From positions 62,001 through 126,000 of the forward strand of contig SCSM01000016.1 of NCBI GenBank assembly GCA_004322215.1: DNA of 64,000 bases. Reading direction: 5' to 3'. Of the stretch, positions 26,764 to 36,605 are shown piece by piece. The stretch's first letter is position 1, and every line of letters starts with the position of its first letter. The notes below the pieces were generated by a model. It was not told the origin of the DNA. It saw nothing but the letters and a program-made list of their open reading frames with translations, and did not search any database. The DNA comes from Bacteroidota bacterium. GTDB lineage: Bacteria; Bacteroidota; Ignavibacteria; Kapaibacteriales; UBA2268. Position numbers and translations under genes: made by a program.

Positions 26764-27267
26764 TTACTCATCCTTCTCCTTCTCCACTACCAATAACACT
26801 TTATCAGAATCAACCTGCTCGCCTGCAGTGGCATTTACTTCTGTAACGATGCCTGATATTGAAGAATACATTGTGGTTTCCATTTTCATTGCTTCGATAA
26901 TGATTAATCCCTCGCCTTCTTCAACTTTTTGTTCCTTGTCCACTAATACTTTTACAATACTGCCGGGCATCGGGGGTTTGATTACTTGCTTATCACCAAG
27001 ATTTTTCTCATCTTCACCGTAAGATTTTTCTTCTGCTTTAACCTTTTCTAATGTGAAATTATTTCCATCAATATTTACGAAAAACCGGCTGTCATCCTCT
27101 GCCACATAAACATTGGATTTTTCATCTTTATTAATTATAGTAAAAACATTTGCTGATATAACTATTGAAGAAAATTCAATCTTTTCATTATTAATAAATA
27201 CAGATTGATTATCGTTTTGATTTTCAATCTTAATATCAAATTCTTTTTCTTTGTATTTCAATTGCAT
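26764..27267 (-). CDS. Biotin carboxyl carrier protein of an acyl-CoA carboxylase
   Basis: A 167-residue subunit. Residues about 95-165 are a biotinyl domain with the biotin-accepting Lys128 in EAMKMET, flanked by MPGSIVKVLVDKEQKVEEG and GIVTEVNATAGEQVDSDKVL. The first 90 residues are a beta-rich region like the BT-adjacent part of propionyl- or methylcrotonyl-CoA carboxylase alpha chains. The biotin carboxylase gene ends 16 nt upstream, so this is the detached C-terminal part of an MCC/PCC alpha chain. With the carboxyltransferase at 29805-31412 it completes a methylcrotonyl-CoA carboxylase. It is the last gene of the minus-strand catabolic cluster. Confidence 0.9.
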   Translation of the reverse strand: MQLKYKEKEFDIKIENQNDNQSVFINNEKIEFSSIVISANVFTIINKDEKSNVYVAEDDSRFFVNIDGNNFTLEKVKAEEKSYGEDEKNLGDKQVIKPPMPGSIVKVLVDKEQKVEEGEGLIIIEAMKMETTMYSSISGIVTEVNATAGEQVDSDKVLLVVEKEKDE

Positions 27268-27283
27268 AATTTCTTCCTGAATA

Positions 27284-28792
27284 TCATTTATATTGTCTTA
27301 AGCATATTTCCCAACCTCCTATTGTCTGCCATGGTGAACTTGGTTCACCGGTAGCATACTGTATATTATTCCCGTTCTTTTTCCTTTGACTCTCAAACAA
27401 AGCCGCTCCAATCAATGCTTTATTCAGTAATGTTGTATCATCATCAGGTTTAACTTTCATATTTTTATCTATGAAATCAGTAAATGTATTGCCATTGATA
27501 AATTCCTCATGCTCGAGGCATTTTGACATAAATCCGATTGATGTCTTCACACCAAGAATAACATTTTCCTTCAGGGCTATAAGCATCTTATTACGTGCTT
27601 CTTCACGTGTAGGAGCCCATACAATCAGTTTGGCAAGCACAGGGTCATAAAATACCGGAATATCAGCACCCTGGTAAATACCCGAGTCATAGCGGACACC
27701 TGGGCTAATCGGCACTTTAAGAAAAAGAATTTTCCCCGATGAGGGTATGAAATTATTATCGGGGTCTTCTGCATAAATTCTGCACTCGATTGCATGTCCG
27801 TTTTGTTTCAAATCTTTTTGCTTGAATGGCAGTTTCTCACCGCTTGCTATCTGAACCTGTAGTCTAACAAGGTCAATTCCCGTTGTCATCTCAGTTATCG
27901 GATGCTCTACCTGGATTCTTGCATTGACTTCGAGAAAATAAAAATTCTTGTTCTTATCTACAAGAAATTCCACAGTCCCAAGATTATTATAATGTGCAGT
28001 TTGTATTACTTTAACGGCAGTCTCACCCATCTTCTTCTGAAGTTCAGTATCCATGCCAGGAGATGGTGTCTCTTCTATTATCTTCTGATGACGTCTCTGT
28101 ATTGAACATTCACGTTCAAAAAGATAAACAGCATTTCCGAAATTGTCTGCTGCAACCTGGAATTCTACGTGCCTTGGAGCTTCGATATACTTTTCAAGAT
28201 AAACCTCATCGCTTCCGAAAGCAGAAAGTGACTCTCTCATGGCAGATTCAACTGAAGTTTTCAGTTCATCTTCACTTCTTACAATTCTCATTCCCTTGCC
28301 GCCGCCTCCGGCAGATGCTTTAATTAGAACGGGAAATCCCATTTCACTTGCAGATTTCTCAAATTCCTTAATATCTTTTGAACTACTCTTCATACCGGGA
28401 ATAACAGGAACTCCTGCATCAATCATTGTAACTCGCGACATTACTTTCGAACCGAGAAGCTTCATTGGTCCCGGTTTCGGTCCTATAAAAATCAGACCTG
28501 CATCACATACTTTTTGATTGAAATCTGAATTTTCAGCGAGAAATCCATAGCCGGGATGAATTGCATCACAGCCAGTATCTTTTGCAGTCTGAATAATTTT
28601 CTCCATATTCAGGTAGGATTGCAAAGCCGGGGGTGGTCCAATACAAACCGCTTCATCAGCAAGTTGAGTATGTAAGGCAGTCTTATCGGCTTCGGAATAT
28701 ACAGCCACTGTTCTTATTCCCATCTCTTTGCAGGAACGAATCACCCTGCACGCAATCTCACTTCTGTTGGCAACTAATATCTTTTTAATCAC
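27284..28792 (-). CDS. Biotin carboxylase subunit of acyl-CoA (probably methylcrotonyl-CoA) carboxylase
   Basis: This 502-residue ATP-grasp enzyme carboxylates biotin on the carrier encoded just downstream. The sequence shows KILVANRSEIACRVIRSCKEMG, HPGYGFLAEN, the ATP-binding glycine loop AGGGGKGMR (161-169), EVNARIQVEHPITEMTTG and the BC C-terminal domain. It is slightly longer than AccC (about 450) but lacks the biotinyl domain of fused MCC alpha chains. Its location after the MCC beta chain and the LiuC-like hydratase points to leucine catabolism rather than fatty-acid synthesis. The 182-bp gap before it is AT-rich without a gene. Confidence 0.92.
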   Translation of the reverse strand: MIKKILVANRSEIACRVIRSCKEMGIRTVAVYSEADKTALHTQLADEAVCIGPPPALQSYLNMEKIIQTAKDTGCDAIHPGYGFLAENSDFNQKVCDAGLIFIGPKPGPMKLLGSKVMSRVTMIDAGVPVIPGMKSSSKDIKEFEKSASEMGFPVLIKASAGGGGKGMRIVRSEDELKTSVESAMRESLSAFGSDEVYLEKYIEAPRHVEFQVAADNFGNAVYLFERECSIQRRHQKIIEETPSPGMDTELQKKMGETAVKVIQTAHYNNLGTVEFLVDKNKNFYFLEVNARIQVEHPITEMTTGIDLVRLQVQIASGEKLPFKQKDLKQNGHAIECRIYAEDPDNNFIPSSGKILFLKVPISPGVRYDSGIYQGADIPVFYDPVLAKLIVWAPTREEARNKMLIALKENVILGVKTSIGFMSKCLEHEEFINGNTFTDFIDKNMKVKPDDDTTLLNKALIGAALFESQRKKNGNNIQYATGEPSSPWQTIGGWEICLRQYK

Positions 28793-28974
28793 AATCTATA
28801 ATTTCCTTTTCTTTTTTACTTTAAGCAATTTTATATCAATAATTTTAAATTTATAATTTTCAATTTTTTAATACTTTACTTTCAACTTTATGAACTTTAT
28901 AAACTTTTTACATATAAAATCGTTAATCCTTGTTCTTAAATATTTTCTATAATCTTTTTTCTTTTTTCTATCTT

Positions 28975-29799
28975 CTATTTGCTCTTTCCTTTCTTTGAAA
29001 TCCACGAAGGAGGTCTCTTTTCGAGAAAAGCACTCATTCCCTCCTGCCCTTCAGGGCTAATTCTCAATTTTGCGATTAACTCAGCAGTATATTCAGTAAT
29101 TTCCGGAAAGTTCATTTGAGGAACTTTGAATATTAACTCTTTTACAGTCTTTATTGCTTCGGGACCATTTGAGAGTATCTGCTGAATTACTTCATTAACA
29201 GCTTTATCGAGTTCAGTATTTACAACTACCCTGTTCACTAATCCGATACTCATAGCTTTATGTGCATTTATTCTTTCACCGGTTATGAACAATTCGCGTG
29301 TGTTAGCATGTCCGATACGGTCAATGACAAACGGTGAAATGACTGCCGGCACCAATCCGATTTTCACTTCGCTCAATCCAAATGTTGCAGTATCTGCCGA
29401 TATTAATATATCGCAAACTGACATCAACCCAACACCACCGCCAATAGCAGGGCCGTTAACTCTTGCAATTGTCGGTTTCGAGTGTGTATATATTAGAAGC
29501 ATTAATTCAGCAAGTTTTAATGACTCCTCATAATTCTGGTCGTATGAGTATTTCATTACATCTTTCAGCCATTTCAGGTCAGCACCTGCACAAAATGTTT
29601 GACCGTTTCCGGTTAATACTATCACTCTTATATCTGTTTCATTTTTCAGCTTTTCGAATGCATCATATAATTCATATATGAGCGTATTATTTAAAGCATT
29701 GTGAACTTCAGGCCTGTTCAGTGTAATTATACATACAGCTCCCTGGTGTGAAAGTGATATTGTCGAATATTCGTGATGTAAATTCATCTTTTCTTTCAT
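28975..29799 (-). CDS. Enoyl-CoA hydratase/isomerase family, methylglutaconyl-CoA hydratase-like (LiuC)
   Basis: A 274-residue crotonase-fold enzyme. The oxyanion-hole segments are GQTFCAGADLKWL and NGPAIGGGVGLMSVCDI. The following FGLSEVKIGLVPAVISPFV is the form typical of 3-methylglutaconyl-CoA hydratases, which add water to give HMG-CoA in leucine breakdown. The gene lies 5 nt after the methylcrotonyl-CoA carboxylase beta gene, which makes the same product one step earlier, so context and motif agree. An alternative is a general short-chain enoyl-CoA hydratase. Confidence 0.82.
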   Translation of the reverse strand: MKEKMNLHHEYSTISLSHQGAVCIITLNRPEVHNALNNTLIYELYDAFEKLKNETDIRVIVLTGNGQTFCAGADLKWLKDVMKYSYDQNYEESLKLAELMLLIYTHSKPTIARVNGPAIGGGVGLMSVCDILISADTATFGLSEVKIGLVPAVISPFVIDRIGHANTRELFITGERINAHKAMSIGLVNRVVVNTELDKAVNEVIQQILSNGPEAIKTVKELIFKVPQMNFPEITEYTAELIAKLRISPEGQEGMSAFLEKRPPSWISKKGKSK

Positions 29800-29804
29800 A
29801 TATT

Positions 29805-31412
29805 TTACATTCTGAAAATGCCGTATTTTTGTTCGGGTATTGGTCTGTTTAATGCCATTGATATACCGAGGGCAAGAGCATTTCTCGTATCGAGCGGGTC
29901 AATAATCCCGTCATCCCACAATCTGGCACTTGCATAATATGGACTCGATTCAAATTCGTATTTATCAAGTATCGGTTTTTTAATCTCATCAATTTCTTTC
30001 TGAGTTAATGTTTTCCCGGACGCTTCCAACTGCTTGATTTTTACTGTTGCCAAAACTCCGGCAGCTTGTTCTCCGCCCATAACTGAAATTGTTGCTGTAG
30101 GCCACATCCATAACAAATTAGGATAATAACCGCGCCCGCACATTGCATAATTACCTGCCCCATTCGAACTGCCAACAATAACCGTGAACTTCGGTACTTC
30201 TGCATTTGCTACAGCATGTACAAGCTTTGCCCCATCTCTTGCAATCCCCCCATGCTCATATTTTTTTCCGATTATGAATCCGGTTATGTTTTGCAAAAAG
30301 ATTAATGGTATTTTTCTTGAAGTACATAATTCTATGAAGTGCGCCCCTTTCAAAGCTGATTCAGAAAAAATCACTCCGTTATTACCAAGTATTCCTACAG
30401 GATAACCCATGATTTTTGCAAAGCAGGTAATAAGTGTAGCTCCGTAATTTTCCTTGAACTCCTGGATTCTACTCCCATCAACGATTCTTGCAATCACTTC
30501 GCGAATATCAAATGGCTGTCGTATATTTTTCGGTACAATACCAAAAATTTCTTCAGGGTCAAGTTCCGGTTCTTCCGGCTCTTCCCTTCCAATGTCAAAC
30601 TTTTTTTGTTTGTTTAAATTCTCTACGATATTTCTTGTAATTTCAAGTGCGTGTTCATCATTTTGTGCAAGATGGTCTGATACACCTGAAATCTTGCAAT
30701 GAACATCCGCACCTCCAAGTTCTTCGTCGGTTACGATTTCACCTGTTGCAGCTTTGCATAATGGAGGACCGCCGATAAATATTGTCGCCTGGTTGCGAAC
30801 CATCACGGTTTCATCGCTCATTGCGGGTACATAAGCTCCTCCCGCTGTACATGACCCCATAACCACAGCAATCTGTGGAATTCTTTCTGCAGAAAGTCTC
30901 GCCTGGTTGTAAAAAATATTTCCGAAATGGTCTTTATCGGGAAATACTCCGTCCTGCAATGGAAGAAATACACCCCCGGAATCTACGAGATATATGCAAG
31001 GCAATTTATGCTGCATAGCAATCTGCTGTGCCCTCACATGCTTTTTCACTGTAATAGGATAATATGTACCGCCTTTGACAGTTGCATCATTAGCTACAAT
31101 CATACATTCCCTTCCCTTAATAACACCAACACCTGTTACTACTCCTGCAGCCGGTGCATCGTTATCGTACATATTGTATGCGGCGAATGGCATAACTTCG
31201 AGAAAAGGAGTATCTTTGTCACAAAGTAATTTTATCCTGTCGCGGACAAGTAATTTTTTCCTGTCGAGATGTTTCTGCCTTGCTTTTGGAGGACCACCCT
31301 GTTTGATTAATTCATATCTTTCTTTTAATTGTTTTGACAATCCGAGATTGAATTCCTTGTTTTCCTGGTATGCAGGACTCTTTGTTGAGATTTTTGATTT
31401 AAAACGATTCAT
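29805..31412 (-). CDS. Methylcrotonyl-CoA carboxylase beta (carboxyltransferase) subunit
   Basis: The 535 residues form a crotonase-like carboxyltransferase. [21 protein letters not shown] (split around residues 147-167) and [17 protein letters not shown] are hallmarks of the MCC beta chain. [16 protein letters not shown] and [14 protein letters not shown] are the acyl-CoA site, and [22 protein letters not shown] is in the C-terminal half. It transfers carboxyl from biotin to 3-methylcrotonyl-CoA. It is placed 21 nt after icmF and 5 nt before the hydratase. The biotin carboxylase and carrier lie downstream in the same cluster, completing the holoenzyme. Confidence 0.92.
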   Translation of the reverse strand: MNRFKSKISTKSPAYQENKEFNLGLSKQLKERYELIKQGGPPKARQKHLDRKKLLVRDRIKLLCDKDTPFLEVMPFAAYNMYDNDAPAAGVVTGVGVIKGRECMIVANDATVKGGTYYPITVKKHVRAQQIAMQHKLPCIYLVDSGGVFLPLQDGVFPDKDHFGNIFYNQARLSAERIPQIAVVMGSCTAGGAYVPAMSDETVMVRNQATIFIGGPPLCKAATGEIVTDEELGGADVHCKISGVSDHLAQNDEHALEITRNIVENLNKQKKFDIGREEPEEPELDPEEIFGIVPKNIRQPFDIREVIARIVDGSRIQEFKENYGATLITCFAKIMGYPVGILGNNGVIFSESALKGAHFIELCTSRKIPLIFLQNITGFIIGKKYEHGGIARDGAKLVHAVANAEVPKFTVIVGSSNGAGNYAMCGRGYYPNLLWMWPTATISVMGGEQAAGVLATVKIKQLEASGKTLTQKEIDEIKKPILDKYEFESSPYYASARLWDDGIIDPLDTRNALALGISMALNRPIPEQKYGIFRM

Positions 31413-31433
31413 CTGATTTATTCCGATTTTTAT

Positions 31434-34400
31434 TTACATTCCTCTTCTGTATTTACCACCGATTTCATAAAGAACTTTTGTGATTTGTCCCATCGAAGCG
31501 AATTCAACTGTGTTCAGCAGTTCTTCAAATATATTTCCTTTTGTCAGGGCAACCTCTCGGAGTCTGTTCAATGCTTTTTCCAACCCTTCCTTATTCTTTT
31601 TCTGGAATGAATGAAGCTGTTTCAACCTTTCATTCTTCTCCTCATCTGTTGCTCTTGTGATTAACATCTTATCGTAAGGATTATCAGTGGTTTCCCTTAT
31701 GAATTTATTAACGCCGATTATCGGGTATTCCCCTGATTGTTTCAACGTTTCATAATACATAGATTCTTCCTGAATTTTCGACCTTTGGTACTGTGTTTCC
31801 ATAGCACCAAGTACACCGCCACGCCTTGAGATTCTCTCAAATTCATCGAGAACTGCTTCCTCAACCAAATCAGTCAATTCTTCCATAATGAATGACCCTT
31901 GGTTTGGGTTTTCATTCTTCAGCATACCGAATTCATTCGATAAAATCATCTGGATTGCCATCGAACGCCGGACAGATTCCTCGGTTGGAGTTGTTACTGC
32001 CTCATCATAAGAATTGGTGTGCAGTGAATTGCAATTGTCGTAAAAAGCAAGAAGCCCCTGCAAGGTTGTCCTGATGTCGTTGAAATCAATTTCCTGTGCG
32101 TGAAGAGAACGTCCCGAAGTTTGTATATGGTATTTCAGTTTCTGGCTTCTCTCATCTCCGCCATATTTGTATTTCATAGCAATTGACCATATTCTTCTCG
32201 CGACTCTTCCAATCACTGAATATTCCGGGTCCATTCCGTTTGAGAAGAAGAATGATAAATTCGGAGCGAATTCATCAACCGGAATTCCACGGTTCAGGAA
32301 ATATTCAACATAAGTAAATCCGTTCGCCAGTGTGAATGCAAGCTGTGTTATCGGATTGGCACCTGCTTCGGCAATATGATAGCCGCTTATGCTGAGTGAA
32401 TAATAATTCTTAATATTATTTTTTGATAGGAATTCCTGCAAATCACCAATCAATTTCATTGCAAAATCAATTGAAAATATACATGTATTCTGCCCCTGGT
32501 CTTCCTTCAGCATATCTGCCTGAACGGTTCCCCGCAATTTTCTGAATGTATCGAATTTCAATTTTTCTTTATCTTTTTCTGATAGTTTCGTTCCCTTTTT
32601 TTCAAGTTTCTCCAATTCACGTTTATATGCAACCATAAAGAAAAAAGCAACCATAATCGGAGCCGGGGCATTTATTGTCATTGAAACTGATGTCAGCGGG
32701 TCAGTCTGGTCAAATCCTTTTAGTAAAATATTCATATCATCAATCGTACAGATTGATACTCCACTTTCACCGATTTTTCCATATATGTCAGGAATTTCGC
32801 TTGGGTCTTCGCCGTAAAGTGTAATACCGTCAAAGGCAACCGAAAGTCTTTTTGCATTATCTGCCTGGCTAAGAAAATGGAATCGCTTATTTGTCCTTGC
32901 GGGTCCACCTTCACCTGCGAATTGTCTTTTCGGGTCTTCTGTTGTTCTTTTGAAGGGAAATACACCTGATGTATATGGGAAATTTCCCGGTAAATTCTCT
33001 TTATAGAAAAATCTTACCAACTCTTTCCACGATTCATAATGAGGTAGAGCTATTTTCGGTATTTTCGACCCCGATAAACTTTTATTATACAAGCTGATTG
33101 AAAATTCTTTTCCCTGTATATTGTATTTCATTTCATCCACCTGGAAACATTTCTTTTGCTCATCCCAATTGGAAAGATAAGAAACAGTTTCCGGTTCCAG
33201 CTTATTCCACTTCTCAGAAAATTTTTCTTTGAGCACTTTCATTGCAGATGAATCATCAATCTGTTTGATAGCTTCCCGAATAGCATAAGCATCATTTGCA
33301 AGATTTGCCTGTTCTTCAGCTTTATGTTTGTAGTTCCTTACCGCATCTGAAATTTCTGCAAGGTAATTGACTCGCTTGTTATCAATTAATCCGAAATCCT
33401 TTTCGAGTGAAACCGGCAACAGGTCGAGCATTTTTTTATTTGGCTTGTAATTTCCTTTTTTCTTGTCCTGGAGCAGATTCAGAAAATCCTTGAATAATTT
33501 ATTCACCCCGTGATTGTTAAACTGGTTACTACTCGTAGCATAAACAGGCAGTTCAACTTTTTCGAGAGGTGTTGTATGCGGAACTTTCAGTTGATGTGTC
33601 CTTATATAATGAATTTTCACTTCTCTCAAAGCATCTTCAGAGCCGATTTTTTCAAATTTATTGATTGCAATATAATTCGCCATATCGAGCATGTCTATCT
33701 TTTCAAGCTGCGTCGGAGCACCAAATTCGGCAGTCATTACATACATCGAATAATCGCTGATTTTTGTTACACTGCTGTCTCCCTGACCTATTCCACTTGT
33801 CTCGACAAAAATTATGTCAAATCCGAAAGACTTGAGTACAGATATTGAATCCTGAATTGATGCGCTAAGCTCATTAATACTCTCACGTGTGGCAAAACTT
33901 CTTAAATAAACCCTGTCATTATAAATTTGGTTATACCTGATTCTGTCTCCAAGTAAAGCACCGCCTGACCTGGTCTTCGAGGGGTCAACGGCAAGCACTC
34001 CAATATGTACATTCTCCGTGAAAGACATAAACCTGCCGATTATTTCATCAATCAAAGAACTCTTACCGCTACCGCCTGTTCCGGTAACACCAATGACTAT
34101 AGATATATTCTTGTCATATTGTTTGTAAAGTTTCCGGATTGATTCGTGTTCTTTTGCTTTAAATGTATTATTCTCAAAAAATGTAATTTGCCTGGCTATA
34201 TCAAAATGGTTTTTTATATCATTCTTTTTCAGGTATGAATCCGTTATTTTAAATTCTTTCTTAACTTTCTTTTTCCTGAATTCCTGAATTCGTTTGATGA
34301 TGTCATCAGCTATGCCGTCAATGCCGATTTTCTGCCCGTCAACTGCATGATAAAGCCGTTTTACTCCATATTTTTCGAGTGCTTCAATTTCCGATGGAAG

Positions 34401-34688
34401 TATTACTCCTCCGCCACCGCCAAATATCAACTTATCGGTTGCACCTAAACGCTTCAACTCATCAACAAGAAATCTGAAATATTCATTATGTCCTCCCTGG
34501 TATGAACTAATCAAAAGCGCATCTACATCTTCCTGGATAGCAACAGTTATTACTTCATTTACAGAACGGTTATGCCCGAGATGAATTACTTCAGCACCCC
34601 GTTTTTGCAGTAATCTCCTGTATATATTCACCGACACATCATGCCCGTCAAAAAGGGCTGTAGCTGTCAAAACCCGTATTTTATCCAT
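31434..34688 (-). CDS. icmF: Fused acyl-CoA mutase with G-protein chaperone (IcmF)
   Basis: A 1084-residue protein joins three parts. A cobalamin domain (about 1-135) has DGHDVS with the axial His16 and GGGGVILP. A MeaB-type GTPase has P-loop GVTGTGGSGKSS (200-211) and switch DPSKTRSGGALLGDR. The mutase TIM barrel starts at about residue 560 (RTNKRFHFLSQ, LSVAFDGITLYGEDPSEIPDIYGKIG, SVSMTINAPAPI). This order B12 domain, GTPase, mutase is diagnostic of IcmF, which interconverts isobutyryl-CoA and n-butyryl-CoA (some forms also act on isovaleryl/pivalyl-CoA) and repairs its own cofactor. It lies between an acyl-CoA dehydrogenase and the MCC genes, placing it in branched-chain acyl-CoA metabolism. 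Confidence 0.95.
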   Translation of the reverse strand: MDKIRVLTATALFDGHDVSVNIYRRLLQKRGAEVIHLGHNRSVNEVITVAIQEDVDALLISSYQGGHNEYFRFLVDELKRLGATDKLIFGGGGGVILPSEIEALEKYGVKRLYHAVDGQKIGIDGIADDIIKRIQEFRKKKVKKEFKITDSYLKKNDIKNHFDIARQITFFENNTFKAKEHESIRKLYKQYDKNISIVIGVTGTGGSGKSSLIDEIIGRFMSFTENVHIGVLAVDPSKTRSGGALLGDRIRYNQIYNDRVYLRSFATRESINELSASIQDSISVLKSFGFDIIFVETSGIGQGDSSVTKISDYSMYVMTAEFGAPTQLEKIDMLDMANYIAINKFEKIGSEDALREVKIHYIRTHQLKVPHTTPLEKVELPVYATSSNQFNNHGVNKLFKDFLNLLQDKKKGNYKPNKKMLDLLPVSLEKDFGLIDNKRVNYLAEISDAVRNYKHKAEEQANLANDAYAIREAIKQIDDSSAMKVLKEKFSEKWNKLEPETVSYLSNWDEQKKCFQVDEMKYNIQGKEFSISLYNKSLSGSKIPKIALPHYESWKELVRFFYKENLPGNFPYTSGVFPFKRTTEDPKRQFAGEGGPARTNKRFHFLSQADNAKRLSVAFDGITLYGEDPSEIPDIYGKIGESGVSICTIDDMNILLKGFDQTDPLTSVSMTINAPAPIMVAFFFMVAYKRELEKLEKKGTKLSEKDKEKLKFDTFRKLRGTVQADMLKEDQGQNTCIFSIDFAMKLIGDLQEFLSKNNIKNYYSLSISGYHIAEAGANPITQLAFTLANGFTYVEYFLNRGIPVDEFAPNLSFFFSNGMDPEYSVIGRVARRIWSIAMKYKYGGDERSQKLKYHIQTSGRSLHAQEIDFNDIRTTLQGLLAFYDNCNSLHTNSYDEAVTTPTEESVRRSMAIQMILSNEFGMLKNENPNQGSFIMEELTDLVEEAVLDEFERISRRGGVLGAMETQYQRSKIQEESMYYETLKQSGEYPIIGVNKFIRETTDNPYDKMLITRATDEEKNERLKQLHSFQKKNKEGLEKALNRLREVALTKGNIFEELLNTVEFASMGQITKVLYEIGGKYRRGM

Positions 34689-34729
34689 TTTAAAATTCCA
34701 ATTCCTTTACATTATTGTCAATTAAATTT

Positions 34730-35161
34730 TTATCTCGGAGCACTAGCGCATCCTTTTAAAAGACCTCCGAAAATATTCACTCCTTTTTTTTTTGCTTCTT
34801 TTGTAGACTTTTCATCGTATCTTATTACTTCGGCTTCATCTATTTCATTCACATTAATTGATATGTCACTGAAAAAATATTCAGATAAACTATCACTCAT
34901 AATACTTTCTCTAATCGAGAACAATGAATCAGTCGCAAACAGCATCGCTTTACCAACAATATTAACAGAATTTTCAACAAAACCGGCTCTATTCTCATCA
35001 AAATAATAGTAAACACCACTTTTTAATTTAATCCACACAAATTCATCATTTGCACTGAAAAATTTTGTTCTTCCTACAATTACTTTTTTTGTGGAATAAC
35101 ACCCTGCAATATTTGCTATAATGAAAATAAAAAATAAAATATGAAAAAATCTTATCTTCAA
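34730..35161 (-). CDS. Small lipoprotein, function unknown
   Basis: The 143-residue protein has a lipoprotein signal (FFHILFFIFIIANIAGC, Cys21) and a small beta-rich domain (ANDEFVWIKLKSGVYYYFDEN) that ends in a Lys-rich linker and GGLLKGCASAPR. No family is recognised. It sits between the acyl-CoA dehydrogenase and icmF on the same strand (34 and 41 nt gaps), an odd insertion of an envelope protein into a catabolic operon. Confidence 0.6.
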   Translation of the reverse strand: MKIRFFHILFFIFIIANIAGCYSTKKVIVGRTKFFSANDEFVWIKLKSGVYYYFDENRAGFVENSVNIVGKAMLFATDSLFSIRESIMSDSLSEYFFSDISINVNEIDEAEVIRYDEKSTKEAKKKGVNIFGGLLKGCASAPR

Positions 35162-35195
35162 TAGATATTATTTATAAATTTTGTTACATATCTGA

Positions 35196-36335
35196 TTACT
35201 TCAGCAAACTCCTCGAAATCACAAGCCGTTGAATTTCACTCGTTCCTTCATATATCTCTGTGATTTTTGCATCCCGATAATAACGTTCCACATTAAAATC
35301 CTCAGTATATCCATATCCACCGTGAATCTGAACAGCTTTCCTCGCACAATCCATTGCTACTTCGGATGCTTTTAATTTAGCAACTGCTGATTCAGTTGAA
35401 TAATTCAAACCCTTATCCTTCATCATCGAAGCTCTCCAGTTAAGCAGCCATGCGGCTTCGTATTCCATCCACATATCAGCCAGCATCCACTGAATTGCCT
35501 GGAAACTTGCAATCGGTTGGTCGAACTGGAATCTCTCTTTTGCATATTTCACCGAATCTTCGATACATGCTCTTGCTATTCCCAATGCCTGTGCAGCTAT
35601 TCCCAATCTGCCTCCGTCGAGTGTAACCATTGCTACTTTGAATCCTTTATTCAATTCCCCAAGTAGATTTTCTTTTGGAACGACACATTCTTCCAAAATA
35701 ATTTCTGCGGTTGAAGAAGATTTAATACCTAACTTTTTCTCTATTTTTCCGATTTTATATCCGGGTGTATCCCTGTCAACAATGAATGCACTGACACCCC
35801 TCGTTTTTTGGCTTGGGTCTGTTGATGCAATTAATACAAATACCTCGGCTTCTTTTCCGTTAGTTGCAAATAGTTTCGAACCGTTAAGTACCCATTTGTC
35901 ATCAATCAGTTTTGCGGTTGTCTTGGTCGCACCAGAATCCGAACCGGCTCCTGCTTCTGTCAATGAAAAACTGCCAATCTTTCTTCCTGAAAGTAAGTCC
36001 GGCAGATATTTCTGCTTTTGTGATTCCGTACCAAAGCGGTAAATCGGGTCACAAACAAGTGATGAATGTGCCGATACAATTACACCCGTCGAAGCACACC
36101 ATCGTGAAAGTTCCTCGACAGTCAGAAAATATGACACATAATCCATTCCTGCTCCACCGTATTCAGTAGGGTAAGCAACGCCCATCAATCCAAGTTCGCC
36201 TGCTTCTTTTATTATTTCGGCAGGATATCTGTGATTTTTTTCATTTTCTGATGCTACAGGGGCAATTTTTTCATGTGCAAACTTTGACACCATATCTTTG
36301 AGCATTTTCTGCTCTTCGGTTAACAAGTAATCCAT
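35196..36335 (-). CDS. Acyl-CoA dehydrogenase (short/branched-chain type)
   Basis: A 379-residue FAD enzyme that introduces a double bond into acyl-CoA and passes electrons to ETF. The FAD/substrate motif GSFSLTEAGAGSD and C-terminal GGYGYTEDFNVERYYRDAKI are intact. The catalytic base is Glu363 in YEGTSEIQR, as in butyryl-, isobutyryl- and 2-methylbutyryl-CoA dehydrogenases. True isovaleryl-CoA dehydrogenases carry the glutamate elsewhere and lack it here. It heads the minus-strand cluster that continues with icmF and the MCC genes. Substrate is likely a short or branched acyl-CoA. Confidence 0.9.
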   Translation of the reverse strand: MDYLLTEEQKMLKDMVSKFAHEKIAPVASENEKNHRYPAEIIKEAGELGLMGVAYPTEYGGAGMDYVSYFLTVEELSRWCASTGVIVSAHSSLVCDPIYRFGTESQKQKYLPDLLSGRKIGSFSLTEAGAGSDSGATKTTAKLIDDKWVLNGSKLFATNGKEAEVFVLIASTDPSQKTRGVSAFIVDRDTPGYKIGKIEKKLGIKSSSTAEIILEECVVPKENLLGELNKGFKVAMVTLDGGRLGIAAQALGIARACIEDSVKYAKERFQFDQPIASFQAIQWMLADMWMEYEAAWLLNWRASMMKDKGLNYSTESAVAKLKASEVAMDCARKAVQIHGGYGYTEDFNVERYYRDAKITEIYEGTSEIQRLVISRSLLK

Positions 36336-36605
36336 TGAGACCTCTCTTTATAATTAGTTGTTTTTTTTATTAATTAAGAAAAATATAATCTAAGTAATCT
36401 ATTTTTTGCTATTCTATTATTTCAAAGAGAACAAAATAACAATAGAATTTTAAATTACCAATACATATAAGAAATGTAACCATTTTGTTATTGTTATTTT
36501 TTTAACTTATTAATAAATTTAGTATTTTCATTTTTATAAGATTAGCTGAAATTTGGCAATAAAGTAATATTATTATGAATTAAAGAAATAAATCAGGAAT
36601 TAATT

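Noticed and set aside
35196-36335. Naming this gene isovaleryl-CoA dehydrogenase (liuA) from context
   Set aside because: The catalytic Glu363 sits in the EGTSEIQ position, unlike isovaleryl-CoA dehydrogenases, so only the general family is claimed.
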